From assembly GCF_039534915.1 (NCBI RefSeq), contig NZ_BAAAWE010000001.1, forward strand, positions 3,534,001 through 3,598,000: 64,000 bases of DNA, in the 5' to 3' direction. Each line of letters begins with the position of its first letter. Positions within the stretch are counted from its first letter, which is position 1. A program made the translations under genes and the position numbers. Origin of the DNA: Streptomyces roseofulvus (GTDB lineage: Bacteria; Actinomycetota; Actinomycetes; Streptomycetales; Streptomycetaceae). The notes below the pieces were generated by a model. That model saw only the letters and a list, made by a program, of their open reading frames with translations, was not told the DNA's origin and did not search any database. Of this stretch, positions 43,408-51,649 are shown piece after piece.

Positions 43408-44180
43408 CGATCACCCTGGAACGGGACACGTCGACCGGCGTCGCCGTCGTCACCCTCGACCGGCCCGAGCGGCTCAACGCGCTCACCCTCGCCATGGCCG
43501 ACGGACTCGGCGCCGTCTGGCGACGGCTCCGGTACGACGACGACATCCGGGCCGTCGTCCTCACCGGCGCCGGCGGCCGCGCCTTCTGCACCGGCATCGA
43601 CCGCGACGACGCCGCCCGGGTGCCGCAGCCCTCCTCCCCGTACACCCTCGACGACCCGCTGCTCGCCATCGGGCCCAAGGCCAACGACCTGTGGAAACCG
43701 GTGATCGCCGCGGTGGAGGGGATGGCCTGCGGAGGCGCCTTCTACCTGCTCGGCGAGGCCGAGTTCCTGATCGCCGGCGAGACGGCGGCCTTCTTCGACC
43801 CGCACACCACCTACGGCATGGTCAGCGCCTTCGAGACCATCCACATGGCGCAGCGGATGCCGTTCGGGGAGGTCGCCCGGATGGCCCTGATGGGCTCCGC
43901 CGAACGGATCTCCGCCCGGCGGGCGTACGAGATCGGCCTCGTCAGCGAGGTGACCGAGCCGGGCGGGGCGCTCGCCGCCGCCCGGGACGCCGCGGCCGTC
44001 GTCGCCGCCTGCCCGACGGAGGCCGTGCAGGGCACCGTACGGGCCCTGTGGACGGCCAGGGAGGCCGCCAGGTCCCAGGCCCTCGCCCAGGCCCCCCACC
44101 TGGTGACCCTCGGCAACCTGCCGGCGGACCGGCAGGCGGAGCTGTTCACCGGCCGGCGGACGGGGTACCGGACGCGGTAG
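43404..44180 (+). CDS. Enoyl-CoA hydratase/isomerase family protein
   Basis: 258 aa, normal crotonase size. VAVVTLDRPERLNALTLAMADGL opens the fold; VVLTGAGGRAFCTGIDRDD and AAVEGMACGGAFYLLGEAEFLIAGETAAFFDPHTTYGMV supply the oxyanion-hole region. The usual catalytic Glu pair is not obvious in standard places, so isomerase, hydratase or hydrolase activity cannot be chosen. Start ATG overlaps the DUF35 stop by 4 bp. Last gene of the operon; acts on a CoA ester made by the divergent FadD3-like ligase (inference). Confidence 0.88.
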   Translation: MTITLERDTSTGVAVVTLDRPERLNALTLAMADGLGAVWRRLRYDDDIRAVVLTGAGGRAFCTGIDRDDAARVPQPSSPYTLDDPLLAIGPKANDLWKPVIAAVEGMACGGAFYLLGEAEFLIAGETAAFFDPHTTYGMVSAFETIHMAQRMPFGEVARMALMGSAERISARRAYEIGLVSEVTEPGGALAAARDAAAVVAACPTEAVQGTVRALWTAREAARSQALAQAPHLVTLGNLPADRQAELFTGRRTGYRTR

Positions 44181-44203
44181 CCCCCGGCGGGCGTGCGGGT
44201 CGT

Positions 44204-44761
44204 CTAGTAGGCGGACATGTCGTCGACGCGGACCTCGCAGTTCCGCACCTTGTCCACCACGCCGGGCTTCGCCATCTTCACCTCGAAGTCCTTCTGCCCG
44301 CCGTCCTCCACCCGCAGCGTGCTCGACCGCGAGTCGACCACGGCCCCGGCGGCGCTCTTGAACTCCACCGTCACCTTGTAGATCTCGGTGGTGCCGAACG
44401 ACGCCTCGCTGACGATCCGCACCGTCGCCGAGGTGTCCGCCCTGCGGGCCGGCCTGCCCTTGCGCTTCTTCTGCGCGGGCTTCACACAGTCGACCACGGT
44501 CACGTTCAGCGGGCCCGTCGGCGAGGCCGTGGCCGTCGGCTCGGACGTGTAGCCGCTGCCGCTGCCACCGTCCCCGCCCGACCCGGAGCCCGCGTAGTCG
44601 TCGTTGTCCTTCTTGTCGCTGGAGCAGCCGCCTCCGCCGCTGCTCTTGCTCTTGCTCTTGCCGCTGCCGCCGCCCTTGCCGCCGGAGCTCGTCTGGAAGC
44701 CGGTCAGCGCCAGCACCACGACCGTCAGCGTGGCGGCCATCTTCACCCGGGTGCGTACCAT
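44204..44761 (-). CDS. Secreted or lipid-anchored Gly/Ser/Lys-rich protein of unknown function
   Basis: 185 aa from MVRTRVKMAATLTVVVLALTGFQTSSGGKGGG; an ATG 13 codons upstream is possible. One N-terminal hydrophobic stretch (signal or anchor) is followed by a disordered Gly/Ser/Lys/Asp segment (about 20-80), then a beta-rich domain of about 100 residues (LNVTVVDCVKP, VRIVSEASFGTTEIYKVTVEFKSAAG, VRNCEVRVDDM) resembling small immunoglobulin-like actinobacterial exported domains (FxxxE-type). Two Cys flank the domain. No recognised family. Confidence 0.68.
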   Translation of the reverse strand: MVRTRVKMAATLTVVVLALTGFQTSSGGKGGGSGKSKSKSSGGGGCSSDKKDNDDYAGSGSGGDGGSGSGYTSEPTATASPTGPLNVTVVDCVKPAQKKRKGRPARRADTSATVRIVSEASFGTTEIYKVTVEFKSAAGAVVDSRSSTLRVEDGGQKDFEVKMAKPGVVDKVRNCEVRVDDMSAY

Positions 44762-44899
44762 CGCCGTCTCTCCCCTCCCGTCGCGCCGTGTGCGCGCCAC
44801 ACCCTATCGGCGGCCCGGCCGCCGCGTGGCGAGCCCCCGGCACCGGGCGTAGCGTCGACAGCGAGAGCCGGACCGCGCAGCCCCCGAGGAGGCCGATCG

Positions 44900-45505
44900 A
44901 TGATCCGCAACGTCGTCGGCTCGGTCCTGGCCCTCGCCGGAGCGACGGCCGCCGTCTGGAGCCCCTTCCGTGCCTGGTACGACGGCCGTCACGGCCGCGA
45001 CTATCCGATCGAGGACCTCTTCACCGGCATCACCGACACCAGGGCCGAGGTGATCGGCTCGATCCTGCTGCCGTTCGCCTTCGCCGCCCTCGTCACCGTC
45101 CTCGGCGTGGTGCTGCGCTCCCGGGTGCTGGTCGCCGTCGCCGGACTGATCGTCCTCGGCTTCACCGTCCTGTGGATGGTCCGGGTCGGGCAGGCCGAGG
45201 GGAGCCTGGTGGTCTCCGGGGACGGACGCGGCCTCGGCGACGGCGTCGCCAACGCCTTCGGCGGCGGGATCCTGCTGCTGCTCGGCGCGCTCGTCATGTC
45301 CGGCCGCGCCAGGACCCACCGGCTGGAACCGGCCGGGCCGCCGCCCACGCGTCCCACGCTCGACGGACCGCCGCCCGGCGACACCCCGGCGGGGCAGCCG
45401 TACGACGCCGAGACCCGGTCCATGCCATACGCCGCCCCCGGCCGCTTCGACGTCCCGGCCGAGCCGCCGCGCGACCGCGGCCGGGACGAGCACCCGGGGG
45501 GCTAG
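44900..45505 (+). CDS. Small membrane protein with four helices and acidic/Pro C-tail
   Basis: 201 aa from ATG with GAGGAGG 8 nt upstream. Hydrophobic helices near residues 3-20, 50-67, 72-94 and 113-128 (SVLALAGATAAVWSPF, SILLPFAFAALVTVLGVVL, VLVAVAGLIVLGFTVLWMV, NAFGGGILLLLGALVMSG), then a Pro-rich cytoplasmic tail of about 70 residues. I do not recognise the family. It converges with afsK, 14 bp between stops, and is a candidate envelope protein near the Afs signalling genes. Confidence 0.7.
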   Translation: MIRNVVGSVLALAGATAAVWSPFRAWYDGRHGRDYPIEDLFTGITDTRAEVIGSILLPFAFAALVTVLGVVLRSRVLVAVAGLIVLGFTVLWMVRVGQAEGSLVVSGDGRGLGDGVANAFGGGILLLLGALVMSGRARTHRLEPAGPPPTRPTLDGPPPGDTPAGQPYDAETRSMPYAAPGRFDVPAEPPRDRGRDEHPGG

Positions 45506-45519
45506 GGCGTCTCCTCCGG

Positions 45520-47883
45520 CTAGCGGGGCGCCGAGCCCCGCCCGGTGGCCGTGCCCTTCGCCGCGTCCAGCGCGTACACGCAGCGGTCCTTGCTGCACGC
45601 GTACACGACCCCGCCGCGCACCACCGGCGAGCCGGTGATCTCGCCGCCGGTGGCGAGCTTCCAGCGGAGCTGTCCGCCGGTCGCGTCCAGGGTGTAGAGG
45701 ACGTGGTCGGCGGAGCCGAAGTGGACCCGCCCGTCGGCGACGACGGGGGTGCCGACCAGTTCGGAGCCGGCCGCGAACCGCCACCGGGGGGTGCCGGTGA
45801 CCGCGTCCAGGGTGTAGAGCGCGCTGCCGCTGCCGACGTGCACGTTGCCGTCCGCGACGAGCACCGGCTCGGACGACTGGCGCTGCTCGGTCGCGATCCG
45901 CCAGCGGTCCTGGCCGGTGGTGGCGTCGAGGGCGTACACCGTGCCGAGGTGGTCGGCCAGGTACACGCCGCCGCCGGTCACCGCCGGGCCGGGCGCGAAC
46001 GCGGGCGGGGAGAGGAAGACGGCGGGCGCCTCGAAGTGCCAGCGGACGTGCCCGGCGGCGATGTCGATGGACAGGACGCGGGTGCCGGCCGAGACGTACA
46101 CGCAGCCGTCCTCGGCCGGGGCGACCCGGACCGGCACGTGCCCGCAGGAGGCGGCGTCGCCGATCGGGTACGACCACCGCTCGGTGCCCGTGCGGGCGTC
46201 GAGGGCCTGGAGCCGGGCGTCCCGCCACACGTACACGGTGTCGCCGTGGATCGCCGGCCCCGCCTCCGGGGTCTCGAAGTCCGTCTGACAGCCGGTGACC
46301 TCCCACAGCTTGGCGCCGTTCGACGCCTCCCAGCCCTGGACGCCGCCGCCCCGGGTGCCGGTGACGACGGTGCCCCGGTCCACCCGGAGGGAGTACACCC
46401 AGGCGTCGGTGCGCAGCCGCCAGCGCTCGCTGCCGTCGGCGGCGTCGAGGGCGTACAGCGTCGGCCCGTCGGAGGCGTGGATCCGGCCCCCGGCCACCGC
46501 CATCGACCAGGCCACGTCCCGGGTCTTGAACTGCCGCCGGCCGGACGCGGTGTCCAGCGCGTGCACCTCGAAGGAGGTCACGTACAGCAGGTCGCCGTCG
46601 ACGACGGGCGTCCCCCACACGTCGTTCGACATGCGGAAACGCCACGGGCGCCAGGCGCCCGGCGAGGGCTGCGGCGGTACGGCGGGGGCCTCCGGCGCCG
46701 GCGCCGGCGCGGGCGCGGCCTCCCCGCCGGGCGGCCGGAGCCAGCCGGTGGCGTGCGGGTCGGCGGCCTGGCCGACGGCGAGCGCCGCCCGGGTGTCCGC
46801 GACCCGGGGGCCGGGCCCGATCGGCACGGTGGCGCCGCCGAGCCGCACCGGACCGCCGGACTCCTCCGCCGGGCCGGCGTGCCGGCCGCCCGCGTGGGCG
46901 GGCTCCGGGTCGCGCGGATCGCGGCCGTCGTACGGGACGGGCGGGCGCGGCGGCATCGGCGGCGGGGTGACCGGCGGCTGCGGGGCCGGCCGGCCGCCGC
47001 GCCGGGTCTCGATCATGGTGACGGCGCTCTCCGGCAGCCACGCGGAGGCGGTGCCGCTGTCGTCGCTGCCGGGACCGAAGAGGTGCGGGGCGAGCATGGC
47101 CTGGAGATCGGCCGGGCTCGGCCGCTGGGCCACGTCCATCTGCATGCACGCCTCGATGAGCGGCCGCAGCTCGTCCGGCAGGCCCTCCAGGTCGGGGCCC
47201 TCGCGGAGCAGCATGAAGACGGTCTCCACCGGGTTGGCGCCGTGGAAGGGCGCGTGCCCGGTGGCGGCGAACACCAGCATGGAGCCGAGCGAGAAGACGT
47301 CGCTGGCGCCGGTGACGCTGCGCGAGTCGCGGGCCTGCTCGGGCGACATGTAGGCGGGGGTGCCCACGGCGACGTTGGTCATCGTCAGCCGTGTGTTGGA
47401 GACGCCGGACGCGATGCCGAAGTCGATCACCCGGGGCCCGTCCTCGACGACGAGGACGTTGGACGGCTTGAGGTCGCGGTGGACCAGCCCGGCGCCGTGG
47501 ATGGACTGCAGGGCCTCGGCGACACCGGCGGCGAGCCACCGGACGGCCTGGGCCGGGAGCGGCCCGCACTCGTTCACTATCTCTTCCAGCGACGGCGCCG
47601 GGACGTACGCGGTCGCCAGCCACGGCACGGCGGCGCGCGGGTCGGCGTCGACGACGGCGGCCGTGTAGAACCCGGACACCGCCCGGGCGGCCTCGACCTC
47701 CCGGGTGAAGCGGACCCGGAACAGCTGGTCCTCCGCGAGCTCCGTGCGCACGGTCTTGATCGCCACGCGCCGGCCCGACGCCGACCGCGCGAGATAGACC
47801 AGACCCATGCCGCCCGCGCCGAGCCGGCCCAGCACCTCGAAGGGCCCGATGCGTCTCGGGTCGTGCTGCGTCAGCTGTTCCAC
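45520..47883 (-). CDS. afsK: AfsK, serine/threonine protein kinase with PQQ-type beta-propeller
   Basis: 787 aa from GTG ([22 protein letters not shown]). Kinase: glycine loop [10 protein letters not shown], Lys43, HRDLKPSN (135-142), DFG (154-156), activation-loop Thr167/Thr169, one matching the autophosphorylated Thr168 described for S. coelicolor AfsK. After a Pro-rich linker (about 290-400), the C-terminal half has repeated YALDAxxG-type PQQ/quinoprotein blades. No transmembrane helix is evident. AfsK phosphorylates AfsR and responds to KbpA and S-adenosylmethionine (established in S. coelicolor). Here it is separated from afsR/afsS by catabolic and other genes. Confidence 0.96.
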   Translation of the reverse strand: MEQLTQHDPRRIGPFEVLGRLGAGGMGLVYLARSASGRRVAIKTVRTELAEDQLFRVRFTREVEAARAVSGFYTAAVVDADPRAAVPWLATAYVPAPSLEEIVNECGPLPAQAVRWLAAGVAEALQSIHGAGLVHRDLKPSNVLVVEDGPRVIDFGIASGVSNTRLTMTNVAVGTPAYMSPEQARDSRSVTGASDVFSLGSMLVFAATGHAPFHGANPVETVFMLLREGPDLEGLPDELRPLIEACMQMDVAQRPSPADLQAMLAPHLFGPGSDDSGTASAWLPESAVTMIETRRGGRPAPQPPVTPPPMPPRPPVPYDGRDPRDPEPAHAGGRHAGPAEESGGPVRLGGATVPIGPGPRVADTRAALAVGQAADPHATGWLRPPGGEAAPAPAPAPEAPAVPPQPSPGAWRPWRFRMSNDVWGTPVVDGDLLYVTSFEVHALDTASGRRQFKTRDVAWSMAVAGGRIHASDGPTLYALDAADGSERWRLRTDAWVYSLRVDRGTVVTGTRGGGVQGWEASNGAKLWEVTGCQTDFETPEAGPAIHGDTVYVWRDARLQALDARTGTERWSYPIGDAASCGHVPVRVAPAEDGCVYVSAGTRVLSIDIAAGHVRWHFEAPAVFLSPPAFAPGPAVTGGGVYLADHLGTVYALDATTGQDRWRIATEQRQSSEPVLVADGNVHVGSGSALYTLDAVTGTPRWRFAAGSELVGTPVVADGRVHFGSADHVLYTLDATGGQLRWKLATGGEITGSPVVRGGVVYACSKDRCVYALDAAKGTATGRGSAPR

Positions 47884-48008
47884 TTGCCTGCCACCTCCCC
47901 GTACGGGCCATGACGGTACGGCCCTGGGGGCTGATTCTTCCTGTCCGGAGCCCTTGTTGCGAACCCGGGGGCGGATCGGGGTGTCACAGGTCATACGGAG
48001 CGGAACGC

Positions 48009-48899
48009 TCACCTGTCGGCGGGGGGCTCCGAGAGGGTGGAGGCGGGGGGTGCCGGGGCGGCGAGGGGGGCCGTGTCGGTGGAGAGGGCGGCGGGCTCCC
48101 GGCCGACGGCGAGGGGGTCGGCGGGGGCCGGTTCGGCGAGGACGGCGAAGCGGGCGCCCTGGTTGTCGTGGAGGACGGCGATCCGGCCGTAGGGGGTGTC
48201 GGCGGGGGGTTCGGCGACCCGGCCGCCGAGCCGGACGGTGGTGGCGCAGGCCTCGTCGCAGTCGCGGACGGCGAAGTAGACGAGGACGTGGCCGGGCATC
48301 TCGGCCGGGAAGGCGTCGGTGATGACGGCCCGGCCGCCGAAGGCGCTGTCGTCGCCGGCGCGGGAGCCGGGCGGGGACCAGACGCGGTAGTCGAAGCCGG
48401 GTTCCTTGCCCTCTTCGGCGGGGTCGGCCTGGCGGCCGAGCCAGCCGAAGACGGAGGCGTAGAAGGTGTCCACGGGCCCGGGGCGGCGGGTGTAGACCTC
48501 CATCCAGCAGAACGAGCCGGGTTCGTTCACGACCTCGAAGCCGTCGTCGTCCCCGGCCTGGCGCAGGCCGATGACGGCGCCGCCGGGGTCGGCGGCGAGG
48601 GCGAGGACGCCGAAGGGTCCGACGGGGTACGGCTCCATGACCATCTGCCCGCCGGCCGCCTTGACGCGGGCGGCGACGGTGCCGGCGTCGCCGGTGGCGA
48701 GGTAGACGGTCCAGGTGGTGGGCATGCGGCCGTCCCGCTTGGGGAGCAGCCCGGCGACCCGGCGGCCGTCCAGCAGGGCCTCGTCGCGGTCGTCGTCGAA
48801 GGTCCAGCCGAAGAGCTCGCCGTAGAAGCGCTTGCCCGCCTCCAGGTCGGGGAGCTGCGCGTCCACCCAGCAGGGGGTGCCCTCTGTGTATACGGCCAT
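48009..48899 (-). CDS. Two-domain VOC (glyoxalase/dioxygenase superfamily) protein
   Basis: 296 aa with two VOC modules: [30 protein letters not shown] (residues 6-35) through about 125, and [28 protein letters not shown] through about 255, then a Pro/Ala tail. Metal ligands of true glyoxalases (His/Glu) are not all evident, and paired-VOC Streptomyces proteins often have no known reaction; resistance or ring-opening roles are possible. It is next to afsK and divergent from a TetR gene. Confidence 0.86.
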   Translation of the reverse strand: MAVYTEGTPCWVDAQLPDLEAGKRFYGELFGWTFDDDRDEALLDGRRVAGLLPKRDGRMPTTWTVYLATGDAGTVAARVKAAGGQMVMEPYPVGPFGVLALAADPGGAVIGLRQAGDDDGFEVVNEPGSFCWMEVYTRRPGPVDTFYASVFGWLGRQADPAEEGKEPGFDYRVWSPPGSRAGDDSAFGGRAVITDAFPAEMPGHVLVYFAVRDCDEACATTVRLGGRVAEPPADTPYGRIAVLHDNQGARFAVLAEPAPADPLAVGREPAALSTDTAPLAAPAPPASTLSEPPADR

Positions 48900-49148
48900 G
48901 CCTCCACGCTAGGGCGGCGGGGGCGGGGGCGCGCTCCGGTGTGCGCCGTCCGGGGCGGGGTGCGGCGCAGGCCCGTCCGCCGGGGTTGTCCACAGCCTGT
49001 TCACGAAGGGGGCGGTACGGAGCGGGGCGCGGGAGCCGTGGCCGGAAGCCGTCGCGCGACGCGCCGAGCAGACCCCCGCCGACCTCGGGGAACGGGGTGC
49101 ACCCCATTTGCAGTCGGCCGAATCGCGCGCCGATCCCCCCTCGGTAAG

Positions 49149-49163
49149 CTGACGGCATGACAG
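49149..49163. promoter_or_regulatory. Degenerate CTGACG-N3-CGTCAG-like sequence over the TetR start codon
   Basis: CTGACGGCATGACAG keeps one perfect arm; the other has two mismatches, and the TetR ATG (49157) lies within it. It could be an autoregulatory weak operator or a chance match. The rest of the 257-bp gap on its left has one TTGTCCACA at 48986-48994 and nothing else I can identify. Confidence 0.3.
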
Positions 49164-49804
49164 GACAAGTACGCACCGTCGACGGCCGCGTGGCCGGACG
49201 ACGCGGCCAGGCGACGCGGCAGAAGCTGCTCGACTGCCTCGGTGAGATGCTCAGCTCCTCGCCGTACCGGGACGTCAAGGTGATCGACGTGGCCCGGAAG
49301 GCGGGTACTTCACCCGCGACGTTCTATCAGTACTTCCCGGACGTCGAGGGCGCCGTCCTGGAGCTCGCGGAGGAAATGGCGAAGGAGGGCGCCGGATTGA
49401 CCGAGCTGGTCTCCGGGCGCTCCTGGGTCGGCAAGGCGGCCTGGCAGACCTCCGAGGAACTCGTCGACGGCTTCCTCGACTTCTGGCGGAGGCACGACGC
49501 GATCCTGCGGGTCGTGGACCTCGGCGCCGCGGAGGGCGACAAGCGGTTCTACAAGATCCGCATGAAGATCCTGAACTCGGTCACCAACTCCCTGACGGAC
49601 GCGGTGAAGGAGCTCCAGACCAAGGGCAAGGTCGACAAGGAGGTCAGCGCCGCGGCGATGGCGGGCTCGCTCGTGGCGATGCTGGCCTCGGTCGCCGGCC
49701 ACCAGAAGGGCTTCACCACCTGGGGTGTGAAGCAGGCCGAACTCAAGCCGAACCTGGCCCTGTTGGTGCATCTGGGCATCACCGGCAAGAAGCCGGTGAG
49801 ATAG
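49157..49804 (+). CDS. TetR family transcriptional regulator
   Basis: 215 aa. DNA-binding helices in [57 protein letters not shown] (about 13-70), then a helical ligand domain with [39 protein letters not shown]. Actinobacterial homologues of this subtype are widespread and usually undescribed. It lies between the afsK/VOC genes and the acyl-CoA dehydrogenase group and carries a degenerate CTGACG-type site over its own start, making it a candidate regulator of the operator family (weak inference). Confidence 0.92.
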   Translation: MTGQVRTVDGRVAGRRGQATRQKLLDCLGEMLSSSPYRDVKVIDVARKAGTSPATFYQYFPDVEGAVLELAEEMAKEGAGLTELVSGRSWVGKAAWQTSEELVDGFLDFWRRHDAILRVVDLGAAEGDKRFYKIRMKILNSVTNSLTDAVKELQTKGKVDKEVSAAAMAGSLVAMLASVAGHQKGFTTWGVKQAELKPNLALLVHLGITGKKPVR

Positions 49805-49816
49805 CCCGACGCCGCT

Positions 49817-49914
49817 GCCGGGCGGACCGCCCGGCGCCTTCTCCTTCACCCGTCCTGTCGTCGACGCCGACGCCGGCCGCCGCCCCTCGCGGGGTGGGAC
49901 CGCCGTCGGCGTCG
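49817..49914. terminator. Two hairpins between convergent TetR and nitroreductase genes
   Basis: GCCGGGCGG-A-CCGCCCGGC (49817-49835) is followed by a longer structure with 11-bp arms CGACGCCGACG (49862-49872) and CGTCGGCGTCG (49904-49914). Together they fill the convergent gap and probably stop transcription from both sides. Confidence 0.75.
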
Positions 49915-49937
49915 TCGTGTCCGGACCCTGTCCCCCG

Positions 49938-50435
49938 TCATCTGCGGGTGAGGCGGAAGAGCCGGATCTCGCGGTCGATCCGGGCCTGGTAGGAGGCGTA
50001 CGGGGGCCAGAAGGCGAGGGCCGCCTTCCAGGCCGCCGCCCGCTCCTCGCCCGTCAGCCGTTCGGCCCGTACGGGGATGGTCTCGCCCTTCCAGCTGATC
50101 TCGGCGTCCGGGTGGGCGAGCAGGTTGGCCGTCCAGGCGGGGTGGCCGGGGCGGCCGAAGTTGGAGCCGATGAGCAGCCAGGTCCCCCGTTCGGGTTCCG
50201 GCATGCAGGCGAGCGGGGTGGTCCGGGGCCGTCCGCTCCTCGCGCCCGTGGCGGTGAGCACGACGCCGGGCAGCATCTGGGCGCTGAGCAGCGTCTTTCC
50301 CCTGCTCAGCCGGTGCACGGCCTTGTCGACGGCGGGGATGACGTGGGGGGCGACGCGGGCGAAGGCGCGGGTGGCGGAGACCTTCTGGACGAGTCTCACG
50401 CCGAGCGGAGCCCGGTGCTGCGCTTCTCCGGGCAT
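49938..50435 (-). CDS. Deazaflavin (F420)-dependent nitroreductase family protein (Ddn-like)
   Basis: 165 aa. LPGVVLTATGARSGRPRTTPLACMPEPERGTWLLIGSNFGRPGHPAWTANLLAHPDAEI is the hallmark of the split-barrel Ddn family: TxGRxSGxxRxxPL binds the F420 phosphate tail and GxxxxPxWxxNLxAxP follows. Reduces an unknown substrate with F420H2. Its ATG shares one base with the TGA of the upstream acyl-CoA dehydrogenase gene (TGATG), so the two are co-translated. Confidence 0.92.
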   Translation of the reverse strand: MPGEAQHRAPLGVRLVQKVSATRAFARVAPHVIPAVDKAVHRLSRGKTLLSAQMLPGVVLTATGARSGRPRTTPLACMPEPERGTWLLIGSNFGRPGHPAWTANLLAHPDAEISWKGETIPVRAERLTGEERAAAWKAALAFWPPYASYQARIDREIRLFRLTRR

Positions 50436-51544
50436 CAGGCGGCCGCCTCTCCGAGGAGTCCGGCCCGTTCGGCCGCGCGGGCCCGGAGGCGTGCGGCGGG
50501 CCCGAAGAGGAGCTCGTCGGCGGCGGCGCGGCGCCCGTAGCGGTCGGCGTCGTGCGGCGGTACGGCTTCGCCGGCGGCGGCCCTGAGGGCGTCGAGGGCC
50601 TGGGCGAGGGCGAGGGGGCCGCTCTCGGGGCCGGGTCCCGGTTCGCGGGCGGCGCAGTGGGCGAGCGTCCGGGCGGTCTCGATCCGGACGTGCAGGTCGG
50701 CGAGGCGGTGCCGGTCGCGGGCGGCGGCGTGGCGGAGGGCTCCGTCCAGGGCGGCGCGGGCGGCGCCGACGGCCTCGGCGGCGAGGAGGACGGCGGCGGT
50801 GCGGCCGGCGGCGGCGAGGGCGCGGGTGATGGCGGCGGGGTCGGCGGGGTCCTCGCCGAGGAGTTCGGCCGGGACGTCCCGGAGCTGGACGCGGCCGGGG
50901 GAGCGGGTGGGGTCGAGGGCGGCGTGCCGGGTGCGGACGAGTCCGGGGCCCGCGTCCTCCGCGCGGACCAGGTGGAGGAGCGTACGGCTGCGGGCGTAGC
51001 CGCCGGCGTGCGCGGCGACGAGGAGGAGGCCGGCGCTGTGTCCGTCGAGGACCTGGTCGGCCTCGCCGTAGAGGAGCCGGGCGTTCGGGGGGCCGCCGGG
51101 GGCGGGGCGGGCCTGGACGCCGCCGGCCCGGCCGTCGCCGGACCAGGCGCCGGTGGTGTTGTCGCCGGTGAGCCCGAGGGCGTGGGCGAGGGAGCCGCCG
51201 GGGACGGCGAGGGCGCAGGTGAGGCTGCCGTCGGCGATGCGGGGCAGCAGGTCGGCGCGCTGGCCGGAGGTGCCGAGGGCGGCGACGAGGGGGGCGGCGA
51301 GGGCGGCGGTGGCGAGGAGCGGGGTGGGAGCGAGGGCGCGTCCGGTCTCCTCGCAGGCGAGGGCGAGTTCGGGGAGGGCGAGGCGGGCGAGGCCGAGTTC
51401 GCCGGACATCCGGACCCAGAGGGCGGGGTCGTACCCCTCGGGGTGCGGGGCGGTGGTGCGGGCGGCCGGGGGGCCGGCGTGCCGGTCGAGCAGGTCCCGC
51501 AGGGCGCGGCGGATCTCCCGCTGTTCCTCGGTGGCGGTCTCCAT
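50435..51544 (-). CDS. Acyl-CoA dehydrogenase family protein
   Basis: 369 aa. EEQREIRRALRDLLDRHA is the N-terminal helical start, followed by ELALACEETGRALAPTPLLATAALA and the C-terminal helices (TAAVLLAAEAVGAARAALDGALRHAAARDR...LADLHVRIETARTL). The beta domain is short and the usual catalytic Glu region is not clear, as in one subunit type of the heteromeric steroid acyl-CoA dehydrogenases; no partner subunit gene is seen in the window. Precedes the Ddn-like gene (1-bp overlap). Operator site 9 is 17 bp upstream. Confidence 0.85.
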   Translation of the reverse strand: METATEEQREIRRALRDLLDRHAGPPAARTTAPHPEGYDPALWVRMSGELGLARLALPELALACEETGRALAPTPLLATAALAAPLVAALGTSGQRADLLPRIADGSLTCALAVPGGSLAHALGLTGDNTTGAWSGDGRAGGVQARPAPGGPPNARLLYGEADQVLDGHSAGLLLVAAHAGGYARSRTLLHLVRAEDAGPGLVRTRHAALDPTRSPGRVQLRDVPAELLGEDPADPAAITRALAAAGRTAAVLLAAEAVGAARAALDGALRHAAARDRHRLADLHVRIETARTLAHCAAREPGPGPESGPLALAQALDALRAAAGEAVPPHDADRYGRRAAADELLFGPAARLRARAAERAGLLGEAAA

Positions 51545-51560
51545 GGGACTCCCTCCGTAT

Positions 51561-51645
51561 CTGACGGTCCGTCATGCTAGGGGGATGGAGGGGCGGTTGC
51601 CATACCGGAGCGGATCCCTTCCGAGAGAATCTGATGTACCGTCAG
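51561..51645. promoter_or_regulatory. CTGACG-N3-CGTCAG operators, sites 9 and 10
   Basis: CTGACGGTCCGTCAT (51561-51575) and CTGATGTACCGTCAG (51631-51645), one mismatch each, spaced 70 bp. Each lies next to one of the divergent genes: 17 bp from the dehydrogenase start and only 4 bp before the thiolase ATG at 51650. Confidence 0.83.
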
Positions 51646-51649
51646 ATTC

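Noticed and set aside
48986..48994. TTGTCCACA as a DnaA box or origin
   Set aside because: A single copy only; Streptomyces oriC has many boxes flanked by dnaA and dnaN, none of which is here.
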